Below, piece after piece: positions 44,207-55,117 of a stretch of 64,000 nt of DNA. Source of the stretch: Fusobacterium naviforme (GTDB taxonomy: Bacteria > Bacillota > Clostridia > Lachnospirales > Lachnospiraceae); assembly GCA_003014445.1 (NCBI GenBank), contig PYGH01000003.1:124001-188000 (forward strand), in the 5' to 3' direction. Below the pieces are notes generated by a model. The model made no database searches. It had not been told where the DNA came from and saw only the letters and a program-made list of their open reading frames with translations. Position numbers and translations under genes: made by a program. The number at the start of each line of letters is the position of its first letter. Position 1 is the first letter of the stretch.

Positions 44207-45256
44207 TCAGTCCTCAATGACAATCTTCAACGCTGTTCCTGCCATGTGGAGATCCAGGGCCTCGCGGAAATCGTCCAGCTTAAACTTCTGAGATACAATC
44301 GCATCCAGATCTATCTTGCCGGTCTTCACCATATCCGCCGCCTGAAGATAATCAATCCTCTTGTACGCAGTGCTTCCGGTAATATTCAACTCATTGTAGT
44401 GAATAACGCTGGGATCGAATTCGCTGATCTTCCCCTTCGGGAAGCCCGCGAAGAGGCACACTGTTCCACCCTTTTTTGCAAGCTTGAAGGTGGAATCGAT
44501 CAGAGCGTTCACGCCGATCGCCATAACGATGCGGTCCACACCCTCTTCTGCTGTCTCCTCCATAATCGCCGCATGCAGATCCTCATTCTTTGAGTCCACC
44601 ACACGGCTTGCGCCGAGCTTTAGTGCCAGCTCACGCTTCTCCGCATCCAGCTCAGAGACAATGACCTTCTTCGCCCCGGCAATCAGGGAGAGCTGCAGAT
44701 GCATCAGACCTATCGGCCCCGCGCCAATAATCAGCACGGTATCATTAAAGCCCGTCCCCGTGTTGCGAAGACCGCGGATGCAGCATGCCAACGGCTCGAT
44801 GAGAGCTCCCGCGGCAAAGCTCACGCTCTCCGGAAGCTTCACGACATTTCCGCTCTCAATACAGACATCCGGAATTCGGATATACTCCTCAAAGCCGCCA
44901 TTGAACTCATAGCCGATAGCCTTGCGATTCATGCAGGCATTCTCACGGCCGGAAAGACAGGCGAAGCAGTGTCCGCAGGGAATTACATTTGCGATGGCAA
45001 CCTTTTCTCCGACCTCATAGCCCCGGACATTTTTCCCGACTTCCTCAATCAGACCGCAGATCTCATGTCCGACAACGGAATCCGGACGAACCCCCTTGGT
45101 CTTTGCACCGGTGAAAATCCTCTTATCTGTGCCGCAGAGTGCCGCCGCCTTCATCTTCAGGAGAATATCTCCATCTCCGCAAACCGGTTTTTCGATATCC
45201 ATGACTTCATAGTTGTTAGGATAATTCTCAGGACCGTGTAAAATAACTGCCTTCAT
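44207..45256 (-). CDS. Zinc-dependent medium-chain alcohol/polyol dehydrogenase
   Basis: 349 residues. Catalytic-zinc ligands in AALCGTDKRIFTG and GHEICGLIEEVG; the structural zinc lobe has CGHCFACLSGRENAC; the NAD loop is IIGAGPIGLMHLQL. The sorbitol/threonine dehydrogenase subgroup is the closest type by layout. First gene of the operon, directly behind the RpiR-boxed promoter; it probably oxidises the imported polyol or sugar acid to a keto form. Confidence 0.9.
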   Translation of the reverse strand: MKAVILHGPENYPNNYEVMDIEKPVCGDGDILLKMKAAALCGTDKRIFTGAKTKGVRPDSVVGHEICGLIEEVGKNVRGYEVGEKVAIANVIPCGHCFACLSGRENACMNRKAIGYEFNGGFEEYIRIPDVCIESGNVVKLPESVSFAAGALIEPLACCIRGLRNTGTGFNDTVLIIGAGPIGLMHLQLSLIAGAKKVIVSELDAEKRELALKLGASRVVDSKNEDLHAAIMEETAEEGVDRIVMAIGVNALIDSTFKLAKKGGTVCLFAGFPKGKISEFDPSVIHYNELNITGSTAYKRIDYLQAADMVKTGKIDLDAIVSQKFKLDDFREALDLHMAGTALKIVIED

Positions 45257-45558
45257 CTTTCGCTCTCCTTCCGATCAAGCGATCGTAGCTGTTTCATGTA
45301 ATAATATTTCTTTATTTCTTGAAATTATATTAGTTCTTTAGAAATATTATTTCAAGCCTTTTCTTTTATTTTTGAAATTTTTGGTTATAGTGTTAAAGTT
45401 AAGTCATGATTTTTGTAACATTTTTTTCAGACAGCGGCGTCAAAACGGGAGATGCCGCCCATTCTCCAGGACCTGCATCTCCCGCACCTGCACTTTATTC
45501 TATTCGTTTCCATCTCCACAGAGCGCAAGCAATCTGCGTCCTCTCTCTGTTTTACTGA
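45257..45558 (-). promoter_or_regulatory. Control region of the catabolic operon: promoter, two RpiR boxes, upstream terminator
   Basis: Minus-strand promoter TTGAAA (45355-45350), 17-bp spacer, TAATAT (45332-45327). A palindrome TGAAAT-AAT-ATTTC (45341-45354) overlaps the -35 and spacer. A second, degenerate copy (GTAATAATATTTC at 45298-45310) lies just downstream of the start. The first matches the box in front of the rpiR gene. A stem GGGAGATGC/GCATCTCCC (45447-45483) followed by GTTTTG is the probable rpiR terminator. Confidence 0.65.
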
Positions 45559-46404
45559 TCAGTACTTGCTCTCTGAGGTAGCTTCTCTCGTCCGGCCTAT
45601 CATCTGATTGAATTTTTCATAGTCATAGAAGGCCACATTATTTACAATGGCATCTATGATGGCCAGCTGCGCAATTCTGGTGCTGATGGATTCAGACTGA
45701 AATATCGTTTCATCATAGGCTGAGCACAGCACATCATTTACCAGCCGCCCCAGCGGAGACTTTACCTGACTGATGATGCCGATGCAGTATGCTCCGTTCT
45801 TCTTCGCCGCCTTCATGCAGTTCACCACATGGTAGTTGCTGCCCGAAAAGGAAATACACACTGCGACATCTCCCCTGGTCAGAAGCGCTGAAGACATGAG
45901 CTGCAGATCGATATCATCGTGCGCGATCGCTGTCATTCCGATCTTCAGGAACTTATGCTGCGCATCCTTTGCCACAACGTGACTTCCTCCTGTGGCAAAA
46001 AAGGCCAGACGCTTCGCCCTGTATATCTTTTCTGCCACCCGCTTCATTACCTCCAGGTCCAGGCCCAGCAGGGTTCGGTTCAGAACATTGATCTCAGAGG
46101 TAAAGACCTTGCGGCACACAGTCTCAACATTATCCCCCTTCTCCAGGATGGGGTCGAACTGCTTCTCTACCGGAACCAGATCCCGCGCCGCATTCATTTT
46201 GAAATCTGTAAAGCCCCGATAGCCTACACTCTTGCAGAAGCGCACCACCGTCGCGTCCGAAACATTTGCGTTTTTTGCGAGCTCGGAGACATTGTAGTAC
46301 AGCACCTCCTCATAGTGCGTCAGTATATATTGCGCAAGCCGTGTCTCCTTACTTGTGAGCTGCGGCAGCCTCCCCATAATAATCTCTCTGCAATCTCCTA
46401 CCAT
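45559..46404 (-). CDS. RpiR/MurR family transcriptional regulator
   Basis: 281 residues. N-terminal RpiR helix-turn-helix (YYNVSELAKNANVSDATVVRFCKSVGYRGFTDFK) and C-terminal SIS domain that senses a phosphosugar (AFFATGGSHVVAKDAQHKFLKIG, VAVCISFSGSNYHVVNCMKAAKKNGAYCIGI). Encoded just upstream of the dehydrogenase-kinase-TRAP operon on the same strand and carrying the same operator in its own promoter, so it very likely controls that operon and itself. Confidence 0.92.
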   Translation of the reverse strand: MVGDCREIIMGRLPQLTSKETRLAQYILTHYEEVLYYNVSELAKNANVSDATVVRFCKSVGYRGFTDFKMNAARDLVPVEKQFDPILEKGDNVETVCRKVFTSEINVLNRTLLGLDLEVMKRVAEKIYRAKRLAFFATGGSHVVAKDAQHKFLKIGMTAIAHDDIDLQLMSSALLTRGDVAVCISFSGSNYHVVNCMKAAKKNGAYCIGIISQVKSPLGRLVNDVLCSAYDETIFQSESISTRIAQLAIIDAIVNNVAFYDYEKFNQMIGRTREATSESKY

Positions 46405-46451
46405 AGCCCCTCCTCTGTTTTGTCACTGACTGTAAGAATAGCTCTTGCGCC

Positions 46452-46480
46452 AGTATAGCATTCATGAAATTTTATTTCAA
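46452..46480 (-). promoter_or_regulatory. rpiR promoter with autoregulatory palindrome
   Basis: Minus strand: TTGAAA (46480-46475), 17-bp spacer, TATACT (46457-46452). The perfect palindrome TGAAATAAAATTTCA (46479-46465) overlaps the -35 and the spacer, as in the catabolic operon promoter. Confidence 0.7.
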
Positions 46481-46514
46481 CGAGGAGTGACACAAGCCCT
46501 TAAACTACACCTTT

Positions 46515-46991
46515 TCACGGAAGCACGAGGACGCTCCGCCCCGCCACCTCCGTCTCGCTTAGCTTTGCACTGGCCTCGATGTCCGGAAATATGGGACAAC
46601 GCTGCCCTTCCTTCAGCGTATCCAGAGAGACTGTCTCATCTCTCCCGTAGGTCCTCAGCTCTGTCTCCCTCCGGAGATTCCAGGTGAAGCCGGAGCTGTC
46701 CAGCAGGGCAACCCCTCCATCCTTTTCACTGACTTTCCGCACCACAACATATTCCGGAACCTGCATATCCTGCATGTTGCGGTACACTGCATAAGCTGTG
46801 ACCTGAATCTCTGCTCCCTCACCGTCATGAAAAACCTCCATGCAGGCCTTGATCTTCTGTCCGACCGTGAGCTCTCCTGCGGAGAAGCTCAATCGACGGA
46901 CGGCTTTTGTGCTGTCCCAAAAGTTGGCTGCGGTCAGCTTGCGCTCCGCAACATACTGTTTGTGTCTCAGCTTTTCCAATTCTTCGCTCAT
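46515..46991 (-). CDS. Hypothetical protein, 158 residues
   Basis: Not recognised. Starts at 46991 with AGGAG upstream. A charged N-terminal helix (SEELEKLRHKQYVAERKLT) is followed by a beta-rich body with LTVGQKIKACMEVFHDGEGAEIQVTAYAVYRN and YVVVRKVSEKDGGVALLDSSGFTWNL. No signal peptide, no membrane helix. It begins just after the hsdR operon terminator and has composition like the host chromosome rather than the restriction island; its own promoter is unclear. Confidence 0.6.
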   Translation of the reverse strand: MSEELEKLRHKQYVAERKLTAANFWDSTKAVRRLSFSAGELTVGQKIKACMEVFHDGEGAEIQVTAYAVYRNMQDMQVPEYVVVRKVSEKDGGVALLDSSGFTWNLRRETELRTYGRDETVSLDTLKEGQRCPIFPDIEASAKLSETEVAGRSVLVLP

Positions 46992-47020
46992 AGGCAACTT
47001 CTCCTTTCTGATAATGGGCA

Positions 47021-47054
47021 AAACAAAAGCGACCAACTTTTTACGGTTGATCGC
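47021..47054 (-). terminator. Terminator of the type I restriction-modification operon
   Basis: Minus strand: GCGATCAAC/GTTGGTCGC stem (47054-47030, one wobble) followed by TTTTGTTTT. Lies 19 nt after the hsdR stop. Confidence 0.85.
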
Positions 47055-47072
47055 CTTTGGCTTGGGCATTAT

Positions 47073-50000
47073 TTAATTGTCTTTTGCTCCATACGGTGCA
47101 GATTCTTCAGCTACCATCTGATAGCTTGGCTCGGTTTCGTAAACGACAGGCTTTTCCTGTTCTTCCGCTCTAAATTCGGCAATTCCAAGTCCGAAGTATT
47201 TCTCGAAAAAGGCTTTCAGCTTTTCGATAACACCTTGCTTTTTCTTGGCTCTGCCACCACCGCCGAAGCGTGAAACCGGGGGCATGAGCTTGTCGATTTC
47301 TGTTCCTGTCGTTTTGAATGCTCCGTCACGGAACGCATTATCAACAAACTTTCTGGTTTCTTCCGACCTCAACTTTTCGCTTGTGATGATCTCGATCAAA
47401 TCACTCTCTTCCTGTTCCAGAACAAAGCGCCGCCAGTCCGTAGTGACCTGCGTATCCACATTGACATGGCTGATAAATGCTTCGATAAGATCCTTCTTGC
47501 TGCGAAGCTGTATGCTTGCATCAACTGCTTTGCGGATGGAAGCAAGGATTTCTTTATCTTCACAGTTGCCGCCGTGATATTTTTCAACCAACATCAATAT
47601 GTAGTCGATATTGATTTCCACCTGCTTAATCAGTTCAATTTCAAATTCAATATCGTCCGTAATATCCTCTTTTTCAGCATCTTCCTTTCTGCGGTACTTG
47701 TCATAGAGGTCAAGATAGATACTCTGATAATCCTGCAAATCTCGTGCGGCAATGCTGTCCATTTCTGTAAACTGGTCAAAGGACGACAGAATATTTCTCA
47801 TACTGAGAATTGTGCCAAACAGTCTGATAAAGTCCTTCTCTGCCTGTTCTCCGACAATCTGAGTACCAAGAGGGAATTCCGTTTCCAGTTTTTCAAGCAG
47901 GTCAACATAGCCCGGATGATATTTCCCGTGGTTATCCTCGTAGCCGTTCCAGTAATCATTGAAGCTCTTGAGCAGAACAATGCCGCTTGCATTCTTATCT
48001 CCAAAGAGAGCGATTGCATCATCCGTAGCCTTCTGCAAATCACGGAAGCAGACAATGTTGCCGTAGGTTTTAACGGAATTCAAGATGCGATTGGTTCTGG
48101 AATAGGCTTGAATCAGCCCGTGCATTTTGAGATTCTTGTCCACCCACAGGGTATTCAGTGTGGTCGCATCAAAACCCGTGAGGAACATATTTACAACGAT
48201 CAGCAAATCCACTTCCCGGTTCTTCACTCGCATGGACAAGTCTTTGTAGTAGTTCTGGAACTTGTCCGAGGAAGTATCAAAGTTGGTGTTGAATGCAGCG
48301 TTGTAATCCTGAATCGCACTATCAAGGAAATCACGGGAGGTCTGGTCGAGGGTGTCGGTATCAAAGCCTTCCTCTTGCAGAACATCTGCGGGGTCATCCT
48401 CATTTGCAGAATAACTGAAAATCGTTGCGATGGTAAACTGACGGTGATTCTCCGCAATCTGCCGCTGAAACTCCTTGTAATACTTCATCGCCATGGGAAT
48501 GGAGCTAACAGCAAACATGGCATTGAAGCCCGCCATCCGCTTGCCCTTCAAGGAATAGAAGCTGTTGCGTTTGGTTTTCTGGTCAAAATGCTCCAGCGTG
48601 TATTTAACGATTTCCCGAATACGCTCTGGCGCACCCATTGCCCGTTCAATGTCGATTGCTGAAACATTCTTGTCCTTGATATTCTCTTTTTCCTTGACCG
48701 TATTCACATAGTCAATGCGGAACGGAAGCACATTTCCGTCATTGATGGCATCCACGATGGTATAGGTGTGGAGCTGATCGCCAAAGGTCTGCGGCGTAGT
48801 CAGCAGCTCCATGTGCTTGCCTTTTCCTGCATTGGCGGCGAAAATCGGTGTGCCTGTAAAGCCGAACAGATGATACTTCTTGAACGCCTTGATAATTTTG
48901 GCGTGCATATCTCCGAACTGGCTGCGGTGGCACTCGTCAAAGATAATAACACAATGCTTGTTGAACACTTCGTGTCCTTTGTTTTTCGTGATAAAGTTGT
49001 CCAGCTTCTGGATGGTGGTGATGATGATTTTATACTGGTGGTAGCCGCCTTTTTCCTCCCTGTCCTCAAGCTGCCTTTGCAACACTCTGGTAGAAGCGTT
49101 GCTGTTGGCAGAGCCTTTTTCAAAGCGGTCATATTCCTTCATGGTCTGATAGTCCAGGTCTTTTCGATCCACCACAAACAGAACCTTGTCCACATAAGGA
49201 AGTGCAGAAGCAAGCTGTGCCGTCTTGAAGGAAGTCAGGGTTTTGCCGCTTCCTGTGGTGTGCCAGATGTATCCTCCGGCATCCAGTGTTCCCATCTTCT
49301 TGTAGTTGGTGGATACCTCGATGCGGTTCAAGATGCGCTCGGTCGCTGCAATCTGATAGGGACGCATGACCATCAGAATTTCTTCCGTTGTGAAAACACA
49401 ATACTTGGTCAGCACATTCAGAATGGTGTGCTTGGCAAGGAAGGTTTTTGTAAAATCAATCAGGTCGGCAATCACCTTATTGTTACCGTCTGCCCAGAAG
49501 GAAGTAAACTCAAAGCTGTTGCTGGTTTTCTTCGATTTCTGTTTTGCAGATTCGCCCATTTCCTTGATATGGCTGTTTCGGGTAGTGTTGGAGTAATACT
49601 TGGTGTGCGTTCCGTTGGATATAATGAAAATCTGCACATACTCGTACAAGCCGCTCGCCGCCCAGAAGCTGTCTCTCTGGTAGCGCTTGATCTGGTTAAA
49701 GGCTTCCCGGATGGCAACGCCCCGGCGCTTCAGCTCCACATGGACAATGGGCAGTCCGTTGACCAGAATCGTCACATCATAGCGTGTATCGTGCTTGCCC
49801 TCAGATTCCTCATACTGGTTGATGACCTGTAAGCGGTTGTTGTGAATATTCTTTTTGTCGATGAGCTGAATATTCTTAGAAGTTCCATCATCCCTGCGGA
49901 GTACCTTTACATGATCCGTCTGAATGGTGCGGCTCTTTTCAACGATGCCCTCGTTGGCATTGGCAAGAGTCTCCGTGAAGAAACGCTTCCATTCGCTGTC

Positions 50001-50228
50001 AGTAAAGGCATAGTCATTCAAAAACTCTAACTGCCGTCTGAGGTTGGTGATCAAACTGCTCTCGTCATGGATAATAAGGTACTCATACCCTTGCGTGGTC
50101 AGCAGCCGGATGAACTCTTTTTCAAGAGCCGCTTCGCTCTGAAAGCTGTCAGAGCGTGAGCTTTCCGGCGTATATTCAGCGACCACGGTGCTCTCATTGC
50201 TTGCGGCAATGATGTTATAAGCGCTCAT
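47073..50228 (-). CDS. hsdR: Type I restriction enzyme, R (motor/nuclease) subunit
   Basis: 1051 residues. N-terminal nuclease domain with TRYDVTILVNGLPIVHVELKRRG (PD-ExK type: Asp, then Glu-x-Lys). The SF2 translocase follows: GGYIWHTTGSGKTLTSFK (Walker A, about residue 320), IIFDECHRSQFG (DECH), FGFTGTPIF, and the C-terminal helicase motif IQAYSRTNRI. The C-terminal helical region contacts the methylase complex. Cleaves unmodified DNA at a distance after ATP-driven translocation. Composition is AT-richer than flanking genes. Confidence 0.95.
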   Translation of the reverse strand: MSAYNIIAASNESTVVAEYTPESSRSDSFQSEAALEKEFIRLLTTQGYEYLIIHDESSLITNLRRQLEFLNDYAFTDSEWKRFFTETLANANEGIVEKSRTIQTDHVKVLRRDDGTSKNIQLIDKKNIHNNRLQVINQYEESEGKHDTRYDVTILVNGLPIVHVELKRRGVAIREAFNQIKRYQRDSFWAASGLYEYVQIFIISNGTHTKYYSNTTRNSHIKEMGESAKQKSKKTSNSFEFTSFWADGNNKVIADLIDFTKTFLAKHTILNVLTKYCVFTTEEILMVMRPYQIAATERILNRIEVSTNYKKMGTLDAGGYIWHTTGSGKTLTSFKTAQLASALPYVDKVLFVVDRKDLDYQTMKEYDRFEKGSANSNASTRVLQRQLEDREEKGGYHQYKIIITTIQKLDNFITKNKGHEVFNKHCVIIFDECHRSQFGDMHAKIIKAFKKYHLFGFTGTPIFAANAGKGKHMELLTTPQTFGDQLHTYTIVDAINDGNVLPFRIDYVNTVKEKENIKDKNVSAIDIERAMGAPERIREIVKYTLEHFDQKTKRNSFYSLKGKRMAGFNAMFAVSSIPMAMKYYKEFQRQIAENHRQFTIATIFSYSANEDDPADVLQEEGFDTDTLDQTSRDFLDSAIQDYNAAFNTNFDTSSDKFQNYYKDLSMRVKNREVDLLIVVNMFLTGFDATTLNTLWVDKNLKMHGLIQAYSRTNRILNSVKTYGNIVCFRDLQKATDDAIALFGDKNASGIVLLKSFNDYWNGYEDNHGKYHPGYVDLLEKLETEFPLGTQIVGEQAEKDFIRLFGTILSMRNILSSFDQFTEMDSIAARDLQDYQSIYLDLYDKYRRKEDAEKEDITDDIEFEIELIKQVEINIDYILMLVEKYHGGNCEDKEILASIRKAVDASIQLRSKKDLIEAFISHVNVDTQVTTDWRRFVLEQEESDLIEIITSEKLRSEETRKFVDNAFRDGAFKTTGTEIDKLMPPVSRFGGGGRAKKKQGVIEKLKAFFEKYFGLGIAEFRAEEQEKPVVYETEPSYQMVAEESAPYGAKDN

Positions 50229-50247
50229 GCAGCATCCTCCTTGTTTT

Positions 50248-50874
50248 TTATTTTTGCTGAAAACTCAGCAGTTTATCTCGGTAATATTCGTATTGCTTGG
50301 TTCGTGCTTCAATCTCGGCAGGAATACCCGTAGAGATGTCATTGCATAACTGGTGGAAGTTGTCGAGTATATCAGCTATCTGTTTCTGTTTATCAAGATT
50401 CGGCAATGGAATTACGATTTCCTTTAATGCCGGAACGCTTGAATGGACAACCTTGCTCTTAACCTTTCCCTTACTTTTCTGCGCTTGTGCTGCTGTTGTG
50501 GACAGCACATAGGACAGATAGCGAGGTTCTTGCTTGTGCTTCAAAACTACCGTATCGCCGCCAGCCATACACTTTTCATGTCCAAGATAGGCAATTGATT
50601 TTGCTATTTCCTCAATGCTTTCGCCCGTAATAGTGAAAATAATATCGCCGTGTTCAAAATACTTGGGGTTGGCAACAACACCTTCTGTTGTGTGAGAAAC
50701 GCATTCCGTAAAGCTAATATCATACATGGTGTAGATTTCGCCATAGCGAATGCAAGGAACACCATCGGCGATTACTTCGTCTCGTTTGATACCTGCACCA
50801 CGATAAATGTCAGTTGTAATATTTCCCAATGTGACATAAGCGACGCCAAAAACATATTGACAAAGCAGAATCAA
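50248..50874 (-). CDS. Detached third target-recognition domain of HsdS (phase-variable extension)
   Basis: About 208 codons encoding one TRD (VTLGNITTDIYRGAGIKRDEVIADG... to LPNLDKQKQIADILDNF) and a conserved helical region (GIPAEIEARTKQYEYYRDKLL). It lacks a good start: only TTG at 50874, no ribosome site, no in-frame ATG before residue ~50. Upstream in this frame, the tetranucleotide tract is open but a TGA sits immediately before it. Loss of one AGAC unit, or gain of two, joins it in frame to hsdS. So it is best read as a switchable 3' exon-like segment, or a half-S subunit if translated alone. Confidence 0.75.
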   Translation of the reverse strand: MILLCQYVFGVAYVTLGNITTDIYRGAGIKRDEVIADGVPCIRYGEIYTMYDISFTECVSHTTEGVVANPKYFEHGDIIFTITGESIEEIAKSIAYLGHEKCMAGGDTVVLKHKQEPRYLSYVLSTTAAQAQKSKGKVKSKVVHSSVPALKEIVIPLPNLDKQKQIADILDNFHQLCNDISTGIPAEIEARTKQYEYYRDKLLSFQQK

Positions 50875-50878
50875 GCCA

Positions 50879-52243
<1,365 letters not shown>

Positions 52244-52249
52244 TCGTCC

Positions 52250-53335
52250 TCACCCCCCCTTCCCGGTTTCCGTTTCAATCGCTTCCGGCAAACTCGGCGC
52301 TGCTTCTTCCAGCAATATCCTGTCGAAGTCGCTTTGATACAGCTGATCCTGCACGATGCGATATTTTTCAAACTCGCTCAGAGCGTGGCTTTTTGCCAGC
52401 TCTGCGGAGATTTTTCCGGCATCCTGCAATACATCTCTGTCCCAAACCTTCAAAAAACCATTCAGTCGTGCTTCCCAATCTGCCATTGTCATTGGAATGT
52501 GCCGCTCTGCCTGTGCTTCTGCCAGATCCAGATATGCCGAAACAATGCGTCCCAACTGGGAAAGCTCCTTTTCGGTCAAATAGTTTTTCGCTACCACAAC
52601 GTCATAGGCATGAATTTTACTTTTGGGCGAACCGTCCCATGTGGTAAGCCCCATATGCTCCTTTTCCGCATCCGCTCGGTTATAGATAACCTCGGCTGCC
52701 GTTTGCCCATGAACACTGTAATGCAATTTGTTTTGTACCGCTGCAAAAAAGCGTTTTGTAGCCGCTGCAGAAGGGTCGTAGTCCAAAGCTGTGGCATAAA
52801 TATCGGTAATTTTCTGATAAAATTTTCGTTCTGAAAGACGAATCTCACGGATTTTTTCCAGTTGCTTTTCGAAGTATTCTTTTGTCAGCACCGTTCCGCT
52901 GTTTTTCAGACGGTCATCGTCCATAACCCAACCTTGAATGGTGTAATTTTTCACAATCTGGTTTGCCCATTTTCTAAACTGCACCGCTCGCTCGTTATTC
53001 ACCTTGAAGCCAACCGAAATAATCATTTGCAGATTATAATGATTTACTTCACGGGCAACCTGACGGGAACCTTCCGTTTGAACTATCCGATATTTTCGGA
53101 TAGTTGCCGATTGCTCCAATTCTGAATCAGAATATATTTTTTTAATATGGTCATTGATGGTTCGTACATCCACATCATACAAAGAAGCCATCATTTTTTG
53201 CGTCAGCCAGATATTTTCATCTTCATAACGCATCTCTATGCTTTTTTCGTCTGCGCCTGTGGAGGCAACAAATGTCAGATATTCCGCAGCGGAGGAACGA
53301 ACAATGCTGATTTCACGCTTGTCCTTCTTCATCAT
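52250..53335 (-). CDS. rhuM: RhuM family protein
   Basis: 361 residues. Matches the virulence protein RhuM family: [37 protein letters not shown], the KILA-like/HTH opening, [46 protein letters not shown], and a C-terminal region ending in a charged tail. Function unknown; the family is commonly embedded in type I restriction operons. Its ATG overlaps the hsdM stop (ATGA) and it ends 6 nt before hsdS, so it is an integral operon member. Confidence 0.9.
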   Translation of the reverse strand: MMKKDKREISIVRSSAAEYLTFVASTGADEKSIEMRYEDENIWLTQKMMASLYDVDVRTINDHIKKIYSDSELEQSATIRKYRIVQTEGSRQVAREVNHYNLQMIISVGFKVNNERAVQFRKWANQIVKNYTIQGWVMDDDRLKNSGTVLTKEYFEKQLEKIREIRLSERKFYQKITDIYATALDYDPSAAATKRFFAAVQNKLHYSVHGQTAAEVIYNRADAEKEHMGLTTWDGSPKSKIHAYDVVVAKNYLTEKELSQLGRIVSAYLDLAEAQAERHIPMTMADWEARLNGFLKVWDRDVLQDAGKISAELAKSHALSEFEKYRIVQDQLYQSDFDRILLEEAAPSLPEAIETETGKGG

Positions 53336-54897
53336 CCCACCTCGATTTCCGCAATAATCTTTGCGATTTCATCTCGAAGAACCTGTTCACGGGCAACGAT
53401 TTTCTCAATCTCGGCATTAAGCTTTACAATGTCGATTTTCTCTCTGGTGTCCTCGGCTTCCACATAGGTGGAAACGGAGAGATTATAATCATTGTCCGCA
53501 ATTTCCTCATAGCTTGCCAGATGAGAGAAGTGTGCTTCCTCGGCTCGATTGGCGAAGGTGTCTACGATTCTTTCGATGTTCTCTTGTGTCAGCTTGTTGT
53601 TGTTCGTTACCTTGATACACTCAGCGGAAGCATCAATAAAGAGGGTTTTGTTGTCGGCTTTGCCCTTTTTCAGCACCATAATGCAGGTCGCAATAGAAGT
53701 TCCAAAGAACAGATTGCTCGGCAGCTGGATAATACAATCAATAAAGTTGTTGTCGATCAGGTATTTTCTGATTTTCTGCTCTGCACCGCCACGGTACATA
53801 ATGCCGGGGAAGCAGACGATTGCTGCTGTGCCGCCTGTTGCCAGCCACGAAAGGGCGTGCATGATAAAGGCAAGGTCGGCTTTAGACTTCGGTGCGAGAA
53901 CGCCAGCCGGAGAAAAACGAGGATCGTTAATCAGCAGAGGGTTGTCATCACCAGCCCACTTGATGGAATAGGGCGGATTGGAAACGATCAGCTCAAACGG
54001 TTCATCGTCCCAATGCTGCGGTGCGGTCAGTGTGTCCTCGCAGGCAATATCAAACTTATCAAAGCCAACGTCATGCAGGAACATATTGATACGACAAAGG
54101 TTGTAAGTAGTGATATTGATTTCCTGTCCATAAAAGCCGTTTCTGACGGCATCTCTGCCCAAAACCTTTTCGGCTTTCAGAAGCAGGGAGCCAGAGCCGC
54201 AGGCAGGGTCGTAGACTTTATTGATTTCAGTCTTGCCCACCGTGCCAAGTCTGGTGAGCAATTCGGAAACATCCGCAGGGGTGAAGAACTCGCCACCGGA
54301 TTTTCCTGCACCAGATGCGTACATGGTCATCAGATATTCATAGGCATCGCCAAAGGCATCAATATCATGATCCTTCACATCACCAAGGTTCATATCAGCC
54401 ACACCATGCAGAAGTTTTGCAAGGCGTTCATTTCTCTTTGCAACGGTAGAACCGAGCTTATTGCTGTTTACATCAAAATCATCGAACAGTCCGGCGAAGC
54501 TGCTTTCAGAAGATGAGCCTTTTGCAGATCTTTCAATATGGTTGAATACACGCTCCAAGGTTTCGTTCAGGTTTTCATCGTTGTCGGCGCTGAGATTGAC
54601 ATTGCAAAACAGCTCGGACGGAAGAATAAAGAAGCCCTTTTCTTCTACCAAGCCGTCACGGGCTTCTTCTGCATCGGTATCGGGCATTTTGGCATAATCA
54701 AAATCGGTATTTCCGGCTTCCTGTTCACCGGAATTGATATAATTGGTCAGATTCTCGGAGATATAACGGTAAAACATCGTACCGAGGACATAGTTCTTAA
54801 AATCCCAGCCGTCAACGGCACCACGAAGTTCATCAGCGATTGCCCATATCGCACGATGCAGTTCGTCACGCTCTTGTTCTTTCTTTGTATCAACCAT
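53332..54897 (-). CDS. hsdM: Type I restriction enzyme, M (adenine methyltransferase) subunit
   Basis: 521 residues from [34 protein letters not shown] precedes the ATG at 54897. N-terminal HsdM_N region ([23 protein letters not shown]), then the N6-adenine methylase with SAM motif [14 protein letters not shown] and catalytic SNPPYS, and the [13 protein letters not shown] segment before them. Modifies the site chosen by HsdS. Its start overlaps the end of the XRE gene by 8 nt. Confidence 0.96.
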   Translation of the reverse strand: MVDTKKEQERDELHRAIWAIADELRGAVDGWDFKNYVLGTMFYRYISENLTNYINSGEQEAGNTDFDYAKMPDTDAEEARDGLVEEKGFFILPSELFCNVNLSADNDENLNETLERVFNHIERSAKGSSSESSFAGLFDDFDVNSNKLGSTVAKRNERLAKLLHGVADMNLGDVKDHDIDAFGDAYEYLMTMYASGAGKSGGEFFTPADVSELLTRLGTVGKTEINKVYDPACGSGSLLLKAEKVLGRDAVRNGFYGQEINITTYNLCRINMFLHDVGFDKFDIACEDTLTAPQHWDDEPFELIVSNPPYSIKWAGDDNPLLINDPRFSPAGVLAPKSKADLAFIMHALSWLATGGTAAIVCFPGIMYRGGAEQKIRKYLIDNNFIDCIIQLPSNLFFGTSIATCIMVLKKGKADNKTLFIDASAECIKVTNNNKLTQENIERIVDTFANRAEEAHFSHLASYEEIADNDYNLSVSTYVEAEDTREKIDIVKLNAEIEKIVAREQVLRDEIAKIIAEIEVG

Positions 54898-55117
54898 GGT
54901 TTTCCTTCTCCTTTTCGTTCGGTATAAATTCCAGAATATCGTCAACGCCACAATCGAGGGCATTGCAAATCCGTTCAATGCTCTCTAAGGCTATATAGTT
55001 ATCACGCTTTAATCGGGTAATGATGTTAGCACTAAAGCCGCCTTTTTCCATCAGCTCAGCATTGGTCATTCCCTTATCAATCATAAGATGGAACAGTTTC
55101 TTGTAGCTTACCGCCAT
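54890..55117 (-). CDS. XRE-family HTH regulator (possible controller protein)
   Basis: 75-residue Cro/CI-type protein: [64 protein letters not shown], a full five-helix HTH_3/HTH_26 domain with nothing else. First gene of the restriction operon and overlapping hsdM. Small regulators in this position delay or limit restriction gene expression. AAAGGAGG precedes the ATG. Confidence 0.88.
   Translation of the reverse strand: MAVSYKKLFHLMIDKGMTNAELMEKGGFSANIITRLKRDNYIALESIERICNALDCGVDDILEFIPNEKEKENHG

Noticed and set aside
36259-45241. Several 300-500 codon plus-strand frames opposite the catabolic operon
   Set aside because: Each lies exactly opposite a strongly supported minus-strand gene and encodes Arg/His-rich non-protein-like sequence.
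41672-45256. The FGGY kinase plus LsrF-like aldolase as an AI-2 (lsr) uptake system linked to luxS
   Set aside because: LsrK and LsrF belong to these superfamilies, but no lsrB-type ABC importer or LsrR is present, luxS is about 36 kb away, and the TRAP, dehydrogenase and glycerate-kinase context fits sugar-acid catabolism better.
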